A stretch of DNA of 64,000 nucleotides from Exiguobacterium sp. Helios (lineage in GTDB: Bacteria; Bacillota; Bacilli; Exiguobacteriales; Exiguobacteriaceae): assembly GCF_014524545.1 (NCBI RefSeq), contig NZ_CP053557.1, positions 2,381,501 to 2,445,500 of the forward strand, read 5' to 3'. Both the position numbers and the translations under genes were made by a program. The notes beneath the pieces were generated by a model. It ran no database searches. It was not told where the DNA came from and worked only from the letters and a program-made list of their open reading frames with translations. This document shows, piece after piece, positions 36,848 through 45,767 of this stretch (position 1 is its first letter; the number at the start of each line of letters is the position of its first letter).

Positions 36848-36931
36848 TTAATTCATAAAAATCCATAACAGACCGACGACCAAAAAGGCAATCGATACAC
36901 CGAACATGATTTTTGCTAATCGTTCTAACAC
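36848..36931 (-). CDS. 27-residue single-span membrane protein, coupled to the DUF350 gene
   Basis: A GTG four bases after the DUF350 stop opens a 27-codon frame ending TAA. The product starts with a short amphipathic, basic segment (LERLAKI) followed by one hydrophobic span, MFGVSIAFLVVGLLWIFMN. GGGGTG lies five bases upstream of the GTG. The frame ends just before a strong terminator, so it exactly fills the space between DUF350 and the terminator. I infer a translated small membrane protein; an internal ATG could give a 19-residue form. Confidence 0.6.
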   Translation of the reverse strand: MLERLAKIMFGVSIAFLVVGLLWIFMN

Positions 36932-36935
36932 CTGT

Positions 36936-37343
36936 TCACCCCACTAACGCTGAACCAATCACATAAGACATCCCGATCGATAACGAACAGGAGATGATGC
37001 CGACAGCGATATTTCCTTTTTCGATCTCCCGGTCGACCGGAAGATTCGGAGTTAAGAATTCAAAAATCCAATAGGTCGAAATCAATAGTAAAAATCCGAA
37101 GGCACTCTCTAAAAAGATTGCTCCGACACGCTGTTCACTTTGAACAGCAAAATGCACGATATTTGCCAGACCAATGATTTTACCACTGGTCGCCAGCGCC
37201 ACAGCGATGTTTCCACTCTTGATATGTTCCCAGTTTCGGTACCGGGTTGTCAACTCAAAAAGTGCCAGACCCATGATGATCAATAGTCCCGCAACCGAAT
37301 ATAAAGCTGTCGTATAGACATAGACGTTTTCAAAAATATTCAC
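36936..37343 (-). CDS. yshE: DUF350 membrane protein (YshE-like)
   Basis: 135 residues with four predicted transmembrane helices in two repeated halves (LIIMGLALFELTTRYRNWEHIKSGNIAVALATSGKIIG and the matching DREIEKGNIAVGIISCSLSIG). DUF350 function is not established. It follows mutS2 as yshE does in Bacillus. The start is a GTG 12 bases after the mutS2 stop. Confidence 0.88.
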   Translation of the reverse strand: MNIFENVYVYTTALYSVAGLLIIMGLALFELTTRYRNWEHIKSGNIAVALATSGKIIGLANIVHFAVQSEQRVGAIFLESAFGFLLLISTYWIFEFLTPNLPVDREIEKGNIAVGIISCSLSIGMSYVIGSALVG

Positions 37344-37354
37344 CTAACCGCGCC

Positions 37355-39721
37355 TCATTTCAATTCGATGATCGTCACGCCATGTCCACCTTCACCTTGA
37401 CCGCCTAAACGATGCGTTTTGACATGACGGTTGCCACGTAGATATTCTTGTACTCCTTGACGCATCGCTCCTGTCCCGAGACCATGGATGACACGAATCT
37501 GTTCGTAGTTGGATAACAATGCCTGATCCATGAACCGGTCGAGCTTGGCCAGCCCTTCCTCGACGCGGACACCACGTAAGTCCAGTTCGGCTGAAGCAGC
37601 GGATTGTTTCGTAATGCTTGTTCCACCGGAGCGTTTTTTAGTTTTCGAAGCCGTTTTCACTTCCCCGACTTTGGCGAGATCCCCCGGCTTGACGTTTACT
37701 TTCATGATGCCGACTTGAACCGTATATTCACCATTCGAATTTTGATTGATGATATATCCTTTTTGGTTGAACGTCGTCACTTTTACTTCTTCACCTTTTG
37801 CAAATACCGGAGCCTGGTTCGTTTTTGCTTTGACCTTGGCAATCCGTTGATCTTGTAACGAAGGTTTCGCTTGCTCGAGCTGTTTACGGGCTTCAATCAG
37901 TTCGTGCTCTTTGACAGCTCCCGCGTCACGTAATTCTTTCAGACGTTTGATGACAGCTTCCGCTTCTTTTTGTGCCCGTTCGACTGCACGCGTTGCCTTT
38001 TCTTCTGCTTTGGCCAGGATTTCATTTTTTTCTTGATGAATCTCTGCTTGTTCCCGCTCGAATTCTTCCCGTTCTTCCACTAATCGTTGTTGCTCCTGCA
38101 ACAATTCCCGCTCTAAGGATTCAGCACGTTGTTTTGCTTCCTCGAGTCGTCCGATCATCGTTTCAACAGACTGGGCGTCCGTTCCGACTTGATCGCGGGC
38201 CGCATCAATGACACGGTCATCTAACCCAAGTCGTTTCGAAATTTCAAAGGCATTCGAACGTCCCGGTACACCAATCAGCAAGCGATACGTCGGACTGAGC
38301 GACTCGACATCAAACTCCATCGAGGCATTAACAACGCCTTCCCGGTTGTAACCGTACGCTTTCAGCTCCGAATAGTGAGTCGTCGCAGCGACACGTGCCC
38401 CGCGTCGTTTCACTTCATCCAAGATGGCAATCGCAAGTGCCGCCCCTTCCGTCGGATCGGTTCCGGCTCCGAGCTCGTCAAACAGGACAAGACTCATGAA
38501 ATCAATTTTCCCCATCATCGAAACAATGTTCGTCATGTGGGAACTGAATGTCGAGAGATTTTGTTCGATGGACTGCTCGTCCCCGATATCCGCATAAATC
38601 GCGTCAAAAACACTCAACTCTGTCTCATCCGCTGCCGGCACGTATAACCCGGATTGGACCATCAATTGCAGTAAACCGATTGTTTTCAGCGTGACGGTTT
38701 TCCCGCCAGTATTCGGTCCCGTGATGACAAGTGACGTAAACTCACCGCCGAGCGAGACCGTGATCGGTACGACTTCATCATCCGGAATGAACGGGTGCCG
38801 TGCTTCTTTCAGGACGATATGACGATTTTCATTTAATTTTGGTTCAACGGCACGAATCGTGTGACCGTATAAGGCTTTTGCCATGATGAAATCAAGTTCT
38901 GCCAAGACGTCGACGTTGATTCGAAGTGAATCACCAACCGAGCCGACCAGCGCCGAAAGTTGGGCTAAAATCCGTTCGATTTCCGCTCGTTCTTTAAGGC
39001 GGGCTTCCTGAATTTCATTGTTGGCGGCAACGACTGCTTGCGGCTCAATGAACAAAGTCGCACCGGACGCCGATTGGTCATGGACAATTCCGCCAAAAGC
39101 TTGACGGTACTCTTGTTTGACAGGTACACAATAACGATCATTCCGCATCGTGACGATGGCGTCGGATAACATCTTCGACTTACTGCGTAATACACCGTCG
39201 ATTTTCGAGCGGACCTGCCCTTCGAGGGAGCGTAATTGACTCCGTAAAGAGCGAAGTTTATCGCTTGCCGAGTCTTGAACGGTTCCTTGATCATCGATGG
39301 CGTGACGAATTCCTTGTTCGATTTCCACCAGTTTCGTAATCTGCTCGATCCGGCTATCAAGCGCCGGTAATCGGAGATCCGGGTGATCTTCATGCAACCG
39401 TTCCTGGAAGGCTTTGACTTGACGTCCGGAATAGACGACGTCGGCAACTGCCAACAATTCACTGGTCGAGAGGACAGAGCCGATTTCCGCCCGTTTTACC
39501 TCACTGCGGACATCCGTCAGTCCACCAAACGGGTAACGGTCGCGCAGCCGGTAGACTGTCGTCGCTTCTGTCGTCAAAGCAAGCAACGATTTCACCTGCT
39601 CGAAATCTTCCGCCGGCTCCATCTTCCGCACAAATTGAGCCCCCAGTGAACTGGCTGTTTGTTTTGCGAGTAGTTCTTTTAATTTATCGTATTCTAATAC
39701 ACGTAGTGCATTGGTATTCAT
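37355..39721 (-). CDS. mutS2: Endonuclease MutS2
   Basis: 788 residues. The core and clamp domains precede the ABC-type ATPase with Walker A ITGPNTGGKT and Walker B LVLFDELGAGTDPTEGAAL. A long charged coiled coil (about 520–620) is followed by KOW-like and C-terminal Smr nuclease domains (LDLRGVRVEEG, HGLGTGAMR). Related proteins suppress recombination or split collided ribosomes. It begins one base below the polX stop. Confidence 0.96.
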   Translation of the reverse strand: MNTNALRVLEYDKLKELLAKQTASSLGAQFVRKMEPAEDFEQVKSLLALTTEATTVYRLRDRYPFGGLTDVRSEVKRAEIGSVLSTSELLAVADVVYSGRQVKAFQERLHEDHPDLRLPALDSRIEQITKLVEIEQGIRHAIDDQGTVQDSASDKLRSLRSQLRSLEGQVRSKIDGVLRSKSKMLSDAIVTMRNDRYCVPVKQEYRQAFGGIVHDQSASGATLFIEPQAVVAANNEIQEARLKERAEIERILAQLSALVGSVGDSLRINVDVLAELDFIMAKALYGHTIRAVEPKLNENRHIVLKEARHPFIPDDEVVPITVSLGGEFTSLVITGPNTGGKTVTLKTIGLLQLMVQSGLYVPAADETELSVFDAIYADIGDEQSIEQNLSTFSSHMTNIVSMMGKIDFMSLVLFDELGAGTDPTEGAALAIAILDEVKRRGARVAATTHYSELKAYGYNREGVVNASMEFDVESLSPTYRLLIGVPGRSNAFEISKRLGLDDRVIDAARDQVGTDAQSVETMIGRLEEAKQRAESLERELLQEQQRLVEEREEFEREQAEIHQEKNEILAKAEEKATRAVERAQKEAEAVIKRLKELRDAGAVKEHELIEARKQLEQAKPSLQDQRIAKVKAKTNQAPVFAKGEEVKVTTFNQKGYIINQNSNGEYTVQVGIMKVNVKPGDLAKVGEVKTASKTKKRSGGTSITKQSAASAELDLRGVRVEEGLAKLDRFMDQALLSNYEQIRVIHGLGTGAMRQGVQEYLRGNRHVKTHRLGGQGEGGHGVTIIELK

Positions 39722-41437
39722 TTACTTCACTCCTAAACGTTTTCGATCAAAAAAAGCACGTGCTTCTTTTGCAGTCCACGTATTAATGACATCGGATGGC
39801 TCCAAATATGCTTTACGTGCATGCAGGACACCAAGTTTCATATCTTCTAACATTTCCGGACGATGGGTATCGGTATTGATCATGATTTTAACCCCTGCCG
39901 CCTTCGCTTTTGCAAGGGACGAGGCGGTTAAATCAAACCGTCCGGGATTTGCATTCATCTCCAGTGCCGTCCCGGTTTCAGCCGCCAACTCGACGAGTCG
40001 ATCGATGTTGACTGCATATCCGTCCCGCCGTCCGATGATCCGTCCGGTCGGATGGGCAATTAAGGAGACATAGGGATTCCGACAGGCATTTTCAAGCCGT
40101 TGCATGATTTCCTCTTCCGTCTGATCAAACTTGGAATGAATCGAGGCGATGACATAGTCCATCTCTTGTAAAAATTCATTCTCGTAATCCAGTGAACCAT
40201 CCGGTAAAATATCCATCTCGACCCCGCATAAAATCGTCATTGCCGGATGTTTTTTGCGTGCTGCTTCAATTTCGACACGCTGCTTCCGCAATCGTTCTTC
40301 CGTCAATCCATTGACGAATTTCATATATTTACTGTGATCGGTAATCGCCATCCAGGAATATCCCCGCGCCGCACAAGCATCGACGAGTTCATCGACAGAC
40401 AACGTACCGTCCGACCATGTCGTGTGCATATGGACATCCGCTTTGATATCCGCCTCTTGAATCAACTTGTCTAAATCTGCTTCGAACTCCAGACGACCTG
40501 CTCGCAACTCCGGTGGGATGAACGGCAAATCATAACGGGCAAACAGCTCCTGTTCCGTTTTTGGCTGGAACAGACCGTCCTTGGTTTCGACACCATACTC
40601 CGAAATGCTTTCGCCGCGCTCTTTCGCCAGTTGCCGCATCCGGACATTATGATCTTTTGAGCCCGTAAAGTGATGTAACGTCGAAGCAAATGCCAAATCA
40701 TCCACTAATCGGAAATCAACTGCAATATACGCATCGTCCCGTTTGAGGACAATCGAGACCTTCGTTTCCCCGGCAGCAATGATTTCATCGATTTGTTCAA
40801 TTTCAAGCAATTGTGCTTTCACTTCTTTTGGTTGATCTGTCGAGATGATGAAATCGAGATCCTTACAAGTTTCTTCCGCACGCCGAAAACTTCCTCCGAC
40901 TTCAAAACGAATGATCTGATCAATCCTGGCTAATGTCCGCTCCAGTTCACTGACACTTTTGCGCATCACACCATACGGTAATCGTTCTGGTCGCGTCTCG
41001 AACGTTTCCAGTGCCTTACTGTATTTTTCGACGGTCTTTTTTCCGAAGCCTGGCATTGCTTCCACTGTACCATCCGCCAGTTTCTCAGCGAAGGAATCTG
41101 CATCAATGACCCCGACTTCATGCAATTTTGCTAATTTCTTCCCACCAAGTCCCGGAATCTTCAATAAGGCGATCAATCCTTCCGGCACCTGTTGTTCCAG
41201 TTCTGTCAAAGCTGTACTCGTTCCGGTTTCACGAAATTCTTCAAGTACTGTGGCCGTACCTTTACCGATTCCTTTCATCGCTGTAAAGTCTTCAATTGCC
41301 ATGAAATCCAGTTCTGCCGCTTCAAGCAGACTCGCTGCCTTTCGAAACGCATTGATTTTAAACGGATTTTCCCCTTTTACTTCGAGATAAACTGAAATTC
41401 TTTCTAAATGTCGAATCGCATCTTGTATCGTCCGCAT
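39722..41437 (-). CDS. polX: Family X DNA polymerase with PHP domain
   Basis: 571 residues. Helix-hairpin-helix segments (about 45–130), nucleotidyltransferase palm with GGSFRRAEETCKDLDFIIST holding metal Asp residues, and a C-terminal PHP phosphoesterase/exonuclease (HMHTTWSDG; ITDHSKYMKFVNGL; AHPTGR). It fills short gaps in base-excision repair. The ATG at 41437 (MRTIQDAIRHLE) is preferred over one six codons upstream. Confidence 0.96.
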   Translation of the reverse strand: MRTIQDAIRHLERISVYLEVKGENPFKINAFRKAASLLEAAELDFMAIEDFTAMKGIGKGTATVLEEFRETGTSTALTELEQQVPEGLIALLKIPGLGGKKLAKLHEVGVIDADSFAEKLADGTVEAMPGFGKKTVEKYSKALETFETRPERLPYGVMRKSVSELERTLARIDQIIRFEVGGSFRRAEETCKDLDFIISTDQPKEVKAQLLEIEQIDEIIAAGETKVSIVLKRDDAYIAVDFRLVDDLAFASTLHHFTGSKDHNVRMRQLAKERGESISEYGVETKDGLFQPKTEQELFARYDLPFIPPELRAGRLEFEADLDKLIQEADIKADVHMHTTWSDGTLSVDELVDACAARGYSWMAITDHSKYMKFVNGLTEERLRKQRVEIEAARKKHPAMTILCGVEMDILPDGSLDYENEFLQEMDYVIASIHSKFDQTEEEIMQRLENACRNPYVSLIAHPTGRIIGRRDGYAVNIDRLVELAAETGTALEMNANPGRFDLTASSLAKAKAAGVKIMINTDTHRPEMLEDMKLGVLHARKAYLEPSDVINTWTAKEARAFFDRKRLGVK

Positions 41438-41452
41438 GTTCAATTCTCCCCT

Positions 41453-41480
41453 CAAAAAAAGCTCCCATTCAACGGGAGCA
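41453..41480 (-). terminator. Terminator-like hairpin between cvpA and polX
   Basis: GCTCCCGTTGAATGGGAGC followed by TTTTTTTG on the minus strand, in the 45-base cvpA–polX gap. It would end or reduce the zapA–cvpA transcript; polX may need read-through or a promoter nearby. Confidence 0.85.
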
Positions 41481-41482
41481 CG

Positions 41483-42031
41483 TTATTTTATCAAACCGAC
41501 TTTTTGCATCAACCAATCTGCAAGCACTGGTGTATGTTGAATCATGAACGAGGCTAAACTCGAATTTGCAATGGCATCCTGAATCGACTGAACCGGCGCG
41601 AAGGCGGCCAAGAATAAAATCAGGAAGATGAAAATATACATCTCGATGAATCCGAATACTCCACCCAATAGACCTTTTACCTGCTTGAGAACCGGAATAT
41701 TCGTCAGTGAATCAAACATCGCAATGATGATGGATAACACGATTTTCGTCACAAAAAACAAGACGATGAACCAAAAGGCTTTGTAAAACACTTCATCCAA
41801 ACCGACTGAACTCGGGATGGAAAACATCGTCAAATCAATTCCGGCATCATCCAGCGTCGATGGATAGGGAATCCATAACTTGAACTTCTCGGCCAGTTCA
41901 TCGTAAAACGATAAAGCGACGATAAACGAGATAATCAAGCTTAATAAATGACCTATCTGTAACACTGCACCCCGACGGACGCCCGTCATCGTACCTAAAG
42001 CTAAAAACAATAAGATAACAAGAGAAATCAT
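41483..42031 (-). CDS. CvpA-family membrane protein (YshB-like)
   Basis: 182 residues with four transmembrane segments, starting MISLVILLFLALGTMTGVRRGAVLQIGHLLSLI, the typical CvpA N-terminus. Function in Bacilli is unknown (colicin V production in E. coli). It lies two bases after zapA. Confidence 0.88.
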   Translation of the reverse strand: MISLVILLFLALGTMTGVRRGAVLQIGHLLSLIISFIVALSFYDELAEKFKLWIPYPSTLDDAGIDLTMFSIPSSVGLDEVFYKAFWFIVLFFVTKIVLSIIIAMFDSLTNIPVLKQVKGLLGGVFGFIEMYIFIFLILFLAAFAPVQSIQDAIANSSLASFMIQHTPVLADWLMQKVGLIK

Positions 42032-42033
42032 GT

Positions 42034-42270
42034 TTAAAGTTCACCCAAATTCTTTTTGATTTTGACATAATCACTACCGATATTGAGAGCTGCCAAGACA
42101 GCAATTTGTCGAACGTCGAGTTGTGGTGCCTGGTCTCTGATTTCACGAATTTTTGTATCCACGAGGAGACCCACTTCGCGTACATGTTCAGGTGACTCCG
42201 TTCCGACAATCGTATAATCGTTTCCTGCAATATGAATCGTCGTCCGGTTCAACCCTTCTGAATCAGCCAT
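42034..42270 (-). CDS. zapA: Cell division protein ZapA
   Basis: 78 residues. It binds and bundles FtsZ at the division ring. NRTTIHIAGNDYTIVGTESPEHVREV is the ZapA head, followed by a helix rich in charged residues. The start MADSEG has GAGGAGGA upstream. Conserved rnhC/zapA/cvpA order. Confidence 0.93.
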   Translation of the reverse strand: MADSEGLNRTTIHIAGNDYTIVGTESPEHVREVGLLVDTKIREIRDQAPQLDVRQIAVLAALNIGSDYVKIKKNLGEL

Positions 42271-42389
42271 TTTCCTGTCCTCCTCATACTTTGCTTCATT
42301 CATATAGTACCATCATTTTTGAAATAGGAAAAGAAGTCCACCATCCGACTTAAGGATGGTATGCTTATTTCCGAAAGGGTGATTAAGCC

Positions 42390-43310
42390 ATGGGAACAGT
42401 CGTTTTAAAGTTAACAAAAGAAAAACAAGAAACCGTCATTTCGGATTTTGGACGTCATCAAGTCTCTCCTCCTCCGTATGCACGTTTCGCCGCCCGAACA
42501 ACCGGATGTATTTTGACCGTCTATAATTCAGGTAAAGTCATGTTTCAAGGGCAAGAAGCAGAAACAGTTGCTGCCCGGTATGGCTCGCCTGTTGCAAAAA
42601 AAGCAGCTTCGACGGCAAGCGGCTCTTTACCTGAAGGATTTGCCAATTGGTCGGTTGTCGGCAGTGATGAAGTCGGAAAAGGTGACTTTTTTGGTCCCTT
42701 AGTCGTCGTTGCTGCTTATGTCGACAGCACGAAAATCAAACTGGTCCGTGAGCTCGGGGTCCGTGACTCTAAAAATGTCTCTGATCCGGAAATCCGAACG
42801 ATTGCGCGTGATCTGCATGCTGTCATTTCTTATGAATATCGTATCCTTCATAATCCGGATTACAATCAAATGCAACGGACGATGACACAAGGCAAAATGA
42901 CCGCCCTGCTTCATAATGCGGCGCTTAATGGATTACTCACTCAACTGGAAGAACCGCCGCAAGCCATCTTAATTGATCAATTCGCCGAAAAGGCCACCTA
43001 TTATAAACATCTTTCCGGAGAAACAAAACAAGTCAAAGACAATGTCTATTTTTCAACGAAAGCAGAAGGATTACATGTCGCTGTCGCGGCAGCTTCTATC
43101 CTAGCACGGGCCATCTTCTTAAAGGAGATGGACAAATTGAGCCGACAGACCGGCATGGAAATTCCTAAAGGAGCCGGTGCTAAAGTCGACCAGGTCGCTG
43201 CTTCCCTCTTGTTAAAATACGGACCTGAACGCTTACAAGAATGGACAAAATATCATTTTGCCAATACGAAAAAAGCAGAAGCTTTAGCTGAGAAAAGAAA
43301 CCGACCATAA
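42390..43310 (+). CDS. rnhC: Ribonuclease HIII
   Basis: 306 residues. An N-terminal TBP-like substrate-binding domain (about 1–85) precedes the RNase H fold starting GSDEVGKGDFFGPLVVVA, with D/E metal ligands and the later Asp in LIDQFAEK. It cleaves RNA in RNA–DNA hybrids. It diverges from zapA. Confidence 0.96.
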   Translation: MGTVVLKLTKEKQETVISDFGRHQVSPPPYARFAARTTGCILTVYNSGKVMFQGQEAETVAARYGSPVAKKAASTASGSLPEGFANWSVVGSDEVGKGDFFGPLVVVAAYVDSTKIKLVRELGVRDSKNVSDPEIRTIARDLHAVISYEYRILHNPDYNQMQRTMTQGKMTALLHNAALNGLLTQLEEPPQAILIDQFAEKATYYKHLSGETKQVKDNVYFSTKAEGLHVAVAAASILARAIFLKEMDKLSRQTGMEIPKGAGAKVDQVAASLLLKYGPERLQEWTKYHFANTKKAEALAEKRNRP

Positions 43311-43330
43311 TCAAAAATGGTCGGTTTTTC
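43300..43330. terminator. Terminator between rnhC and murE
   Basis: ACCGACCAT–AATCAAAA–ATGGTCGGT with five Ts on the right. It ends rnhC and may also serve murE, whose stop is at its right edge. Confidence 0.85.
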
Positions 43331-44798
43331 ACATGGCAGACTCTTGACCGGATAATCGAATCAGTTCATCCGTTAAAATCTTGATTTCATCGAACGGAAC
43401 ATGCTCCGTCCCAATCTGTTCAAACCGTTCATGTCCTTTACCGACGATGACCATCCGCTTTCCGGCCAATGCAATCTTTGCCGCAATCTGAAGTGCTTCT
43501 TTTCGTGACTCATGACACGTAATGATTTTCCGGGGAGCGATGTCACTCAGAAGCTCTTTAATGATCTGCTGCGGGTTTTCGTGCCTCGGGTCATGAACCG
43601 TCACGATGATTCCATCACAATACTGACTGGCAATACGTCCCATCACTGCCCGTTTGGAACGATCCCGTTCACCGGCTGCACTCAATACCAGATATAAGGG
43701 TTCACCCGGAAGAGACAATGCTTTCAGACATTTCTCCAGTCCGTCCGGTGTATGTGCATAATCAATATACACTTCACACCCCTCGAACGGAATCTGTTCC
43801 AAGCGTCCTTTTGGCAAACGAAGTTCCGGTATGTGTCGAATCAATTGGTACATATTGACTTCACCTGCCTGCATCAGTCCGATTGCCGCCGCAAGATTCG
43901 CCGCATTGAAGTCTCCAAGAAGAAAGACCGGAACCTCAGTCACTGTCCCGTCAATCCGGACACTGACTGTTTCTTCTTTCCATTCCACCGTGATGGGTGC
44001 TTCCGACAACGCATTTGTCGCATACCAAGTGACAGGTACCCCTTCCGCTGCTCTCGCCATGACGTGGCTCGCCGGATCAGCTTCATTAAGAATGACCGCT
44101 TGACCACCGCTCGTTGCGACTTGTTTAAACAACAAGGCTTTTGCCTCCGCATATTCTTCCATCGAGGCATGATAGTCGAGATGATCATGGGTCAGGTTCG
44201 TAAACGCCGCTGCATAAAACTGTACTCCTTCGACGCGCCCTTCCATTAAAGCATGGGAAGAAACTTCGATTATACAATCCGTGACGCCCTGCTCGACCAT
44301 TTGATGTAACAGACGATGTAAAATGATGGCTTCCGGTGTCGTATTCGGTGTATCAATCATCTCTCCGTCAATCATCGCACCAATCGTACTGATCATTCCT
44401 ACCTTATGTCCGGCAGCACGGAATAAATCATAGGTCAATTTTGTTGTAGTCGTTTTTCCGTTCGTACCTGTTATTCCATAAACCCGCATTCTTTGACTCG
44501 GATGGCCGTAAAACAAATCCGCCACTTGTCCTGCAGCATGTTTTGTATCCTGTAACATGACGACCGGAACGGCTAATCCACGTAATGGCTCTTCCGCTAA
44601 AATTGCAACGGCTCCGTTTGCAACGGCCTCTTCGGCATACTGATGACCATCAACGGTATAACCGCGTACACAAATAAACAGACTCCCGTTTGTCACTTCG
44701 CGCGAGTCTGTCGCGATACTCGTGATGGAGGGATTTTCTTCGCATGTAAGTTGGAATGGAGCAATTAATTCTGACAGATGTTTATATGGACGATTCAT
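43329..44798 (-). CDS. murE: UDP-MurNAc-tripeptide synthetase (MurE-type ligase)
   Basis: 489 residues. The Mur-ligase set is complete: DSREVTNGSLFICVRG (UDP-sugar binding), GITGTNGKTTTTKL (ATP), carbamylated-Lys region HDHLDYHASMEEYAEAKALLF, and YIDYAHTPDGLEK. It adds the third amino acid to UDP-MurNAc-L-Ala-D-Glu. The specificity motif, DNPR in diaminopimelate enzymes, reads HDPRHENP here: the Arg is kept but Asn is replaced by Asp. Exiguobacterium walls are reported to contain L-lysine, so the substrate is uncertain. The gene stands alone, away from the division–cell-wall cluster. Confidence 0.9.
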   Translation of the reverse strand: MNRPYKHLSELIAPFQLTCEENPSITSIATDSREVTNGSLFICVRGYTVDGHQYAEEAVANGAVAILAEEPLRGLAVPVVMLQDTKHAAGQVADLFYGHPSQRMRVYGITGTNGKTTTTKLTYDLFRAAGHKVGMISTIGAMIDGEMIDTPNTTPEAIILHRLLHQMVEQGVTDCIIEVSSHALMEGRVEGVQFYAAAFTNLTHDHLDYHASMEEYAEAKALLFKQVATSGGQAVILNEADPASHVMARAAEGVPVTWYATNALSEAPITVEWKEETVSVRIDGTVTEVPVFLLGDFNAANLAAAIGLMQAGEVNMYQLIRHIPELRLPKGRLEQIPFEGCEVYIDYAHTPDGLEKCLKALSLPGEPLYLVLSAAGERDRSKRAVMGRIASQYCDGIIVTVHDPRHENPQQIIKELLSDIAPRKIITCHESRKEALQIAAKIALAGKRMVIVGKGHERFEQIGTEHVPFDEIKILTDELIRLSGQESAM

Positions 44799-45262
44799 GA
44801 TGTAGGTTCTCTCCTCCTAAGTTTAAGCGAACGGTGACATTGTTCAGACCGGTTTTGCCGCTAAAAAATACAGGTCATCTCATCTCCAGTTAAACTTCAG
44901 GTGATGATGATAAAATTAAGTTAAGTAATGAAAGAGTACATCTCCGACCTTTTTAACATGTATTGTTATTCAGAATCAAAGGTATCATTCGACGAATTCA
45001 GCGCAGTATCGAACAACAGCTCTCTTTTCGTAAAATTACCCTATTTCCGGCAAGCTGTAACGTTTTATTTTTAATAGCCGATCATTTTGGCTTCTAGAAA
45101 TTTCAAACCCTTCATTTAATGTGCTTAACTAATCCGCTATGTGCTTAACTAATGTGGTGACTCCATCATCCGATTGATGCACGACGACTACTCGAATCGA
45201 CTGCTAGCTGCATCAATTACCTTCATGTTGACCATCCTTTCCGCTTCCTTCAGAAAAATCAC
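44799..45262. other. Intergenic region between murE and marR
   Basis: The whole murE–marR gap is 531 bases; this left part has no convincing gene on either strand. It has TTAA-rich blocks (for example AATTAAGTTAAGTAATG near 44913–44930) and the direct repeat listed separately. It presumably holds the murE promoter at its left end, though I see no strong one. Confidence 0.6.
45119..45153. repeat. Direct repeat ATGTGCTTAACTAAT ×2
   Basis: Two exact 15-bp copies at 45119–45133 and 45139–45153 with a 20-bp period, two helix turns. The core CTTAACTA resembles half of the large palindrome at the marR promoter 150 bases away, so it could be an accessory binding site. This link is inference. Confidence 0.65.
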
Positions 45263-45320
45263 TTGTCATCGTGTCATCGATCCGGTATACTCCTTTAAGT
45301 TAACTAGTTAACTTAAAGGA
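45263..45320 (+). promoter_or_regulatory. marR promoter with 30-bp perfect palindrome
   Basis: TTGTCA (45263–45268), 17-base spacer and TATACT (45286–45291) form a good sigma-A promoter. A perfect 30-bp palindrome follows at 45291–45320, with arms TCCTTTAAGTTAACT and AGTTAACTTAAAGGA. It covers the -10 edge, the transcription start and, at its right end, the AAAGGAG ribosome-binding site of marR. Palindromes of this kind are typical MarR operators. In RNA the same sequence could fold and hide the ribosome-binding site. Confidence 0.88.
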
Positions 45321-45329
45321 GTTTTTTAT

Positions 45330-45767
45330 ATGAACACATTTCAAGAAGATTTGTTAGGACAATTATCCAAAGTAGCACGCCTCGCCAAACGTGATATCGA
45401 TGCGGCGCTTCTGCCTTTTTCATTACACACCGGACAATGGGGTTTAATCAAAGCGGTCGCCATTCTCGAACCCGTTTCGCAAGTTGCCTTATCTAAATAC
45501 TTAGTCATTGAAAAACCCGCTGTCACCAAGACCGTTGCGCGTCTCGAAGAGTTGGGCTACATCACGCGAACGGGTTCTGGGCGTAAACGCCTGATTACTT
45601 TAACCCCTTCCGCCCGTCAGTCTTATCGTGAAATCGATCAAGCAGTCCAGTCGGCTCATCGTGCATTTCTGCAACCTGTTTCAGTCGACGACCAAACCAT
45701 CATTGCAGCAGTCATGACACAATTACTGGCAACACACCGTCCAGATGAACAGGAGGATTCCCTTTGA
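45330..45767 (+). CDS. MarR-family transcriptional regulator
   Basis: 145 residues with a winged helix: QVALSKYLVIEKPAVTKTVARLEELGYITRTGSGRKRLITLTPSARQ includes recognition helix and wing. It is expected to bind the 30-bp palindrome before its own gene and to repress itself and the co-transcribed transporter until an inducer, probably a small aromatic or drug, binds. The stop overlaps the next gene's start (TTGA). Confidence 0.92.
   Translation: MNTFQEDLLGQLSKVARLAKRDIDAALLPFSLHTGQWGLIKAVAILEPVSQVALSKYLVIEKPAVTKTVARLEELGYITRTGSGRKRLITLTPSARQSYREIDQAVQSAHRAFLQPVSVDDQTIIAAVMTQLLATHRPDEQEDSL

Noticed and set aside
42340-42360. ACCATCC/GGATGGT hairpin in the zapA–rnhC divergent region as a terminator
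   Set aside because: There is no T tract on either strand and no gene ends there; it may be chance or an operator, with no further support.
45001-45240. Possible small gene in the murE–marR gap
   Set aside because: Short frames on both strands lack a ribosome-binding site, and the region has stop-rich, A/T-rich composition.
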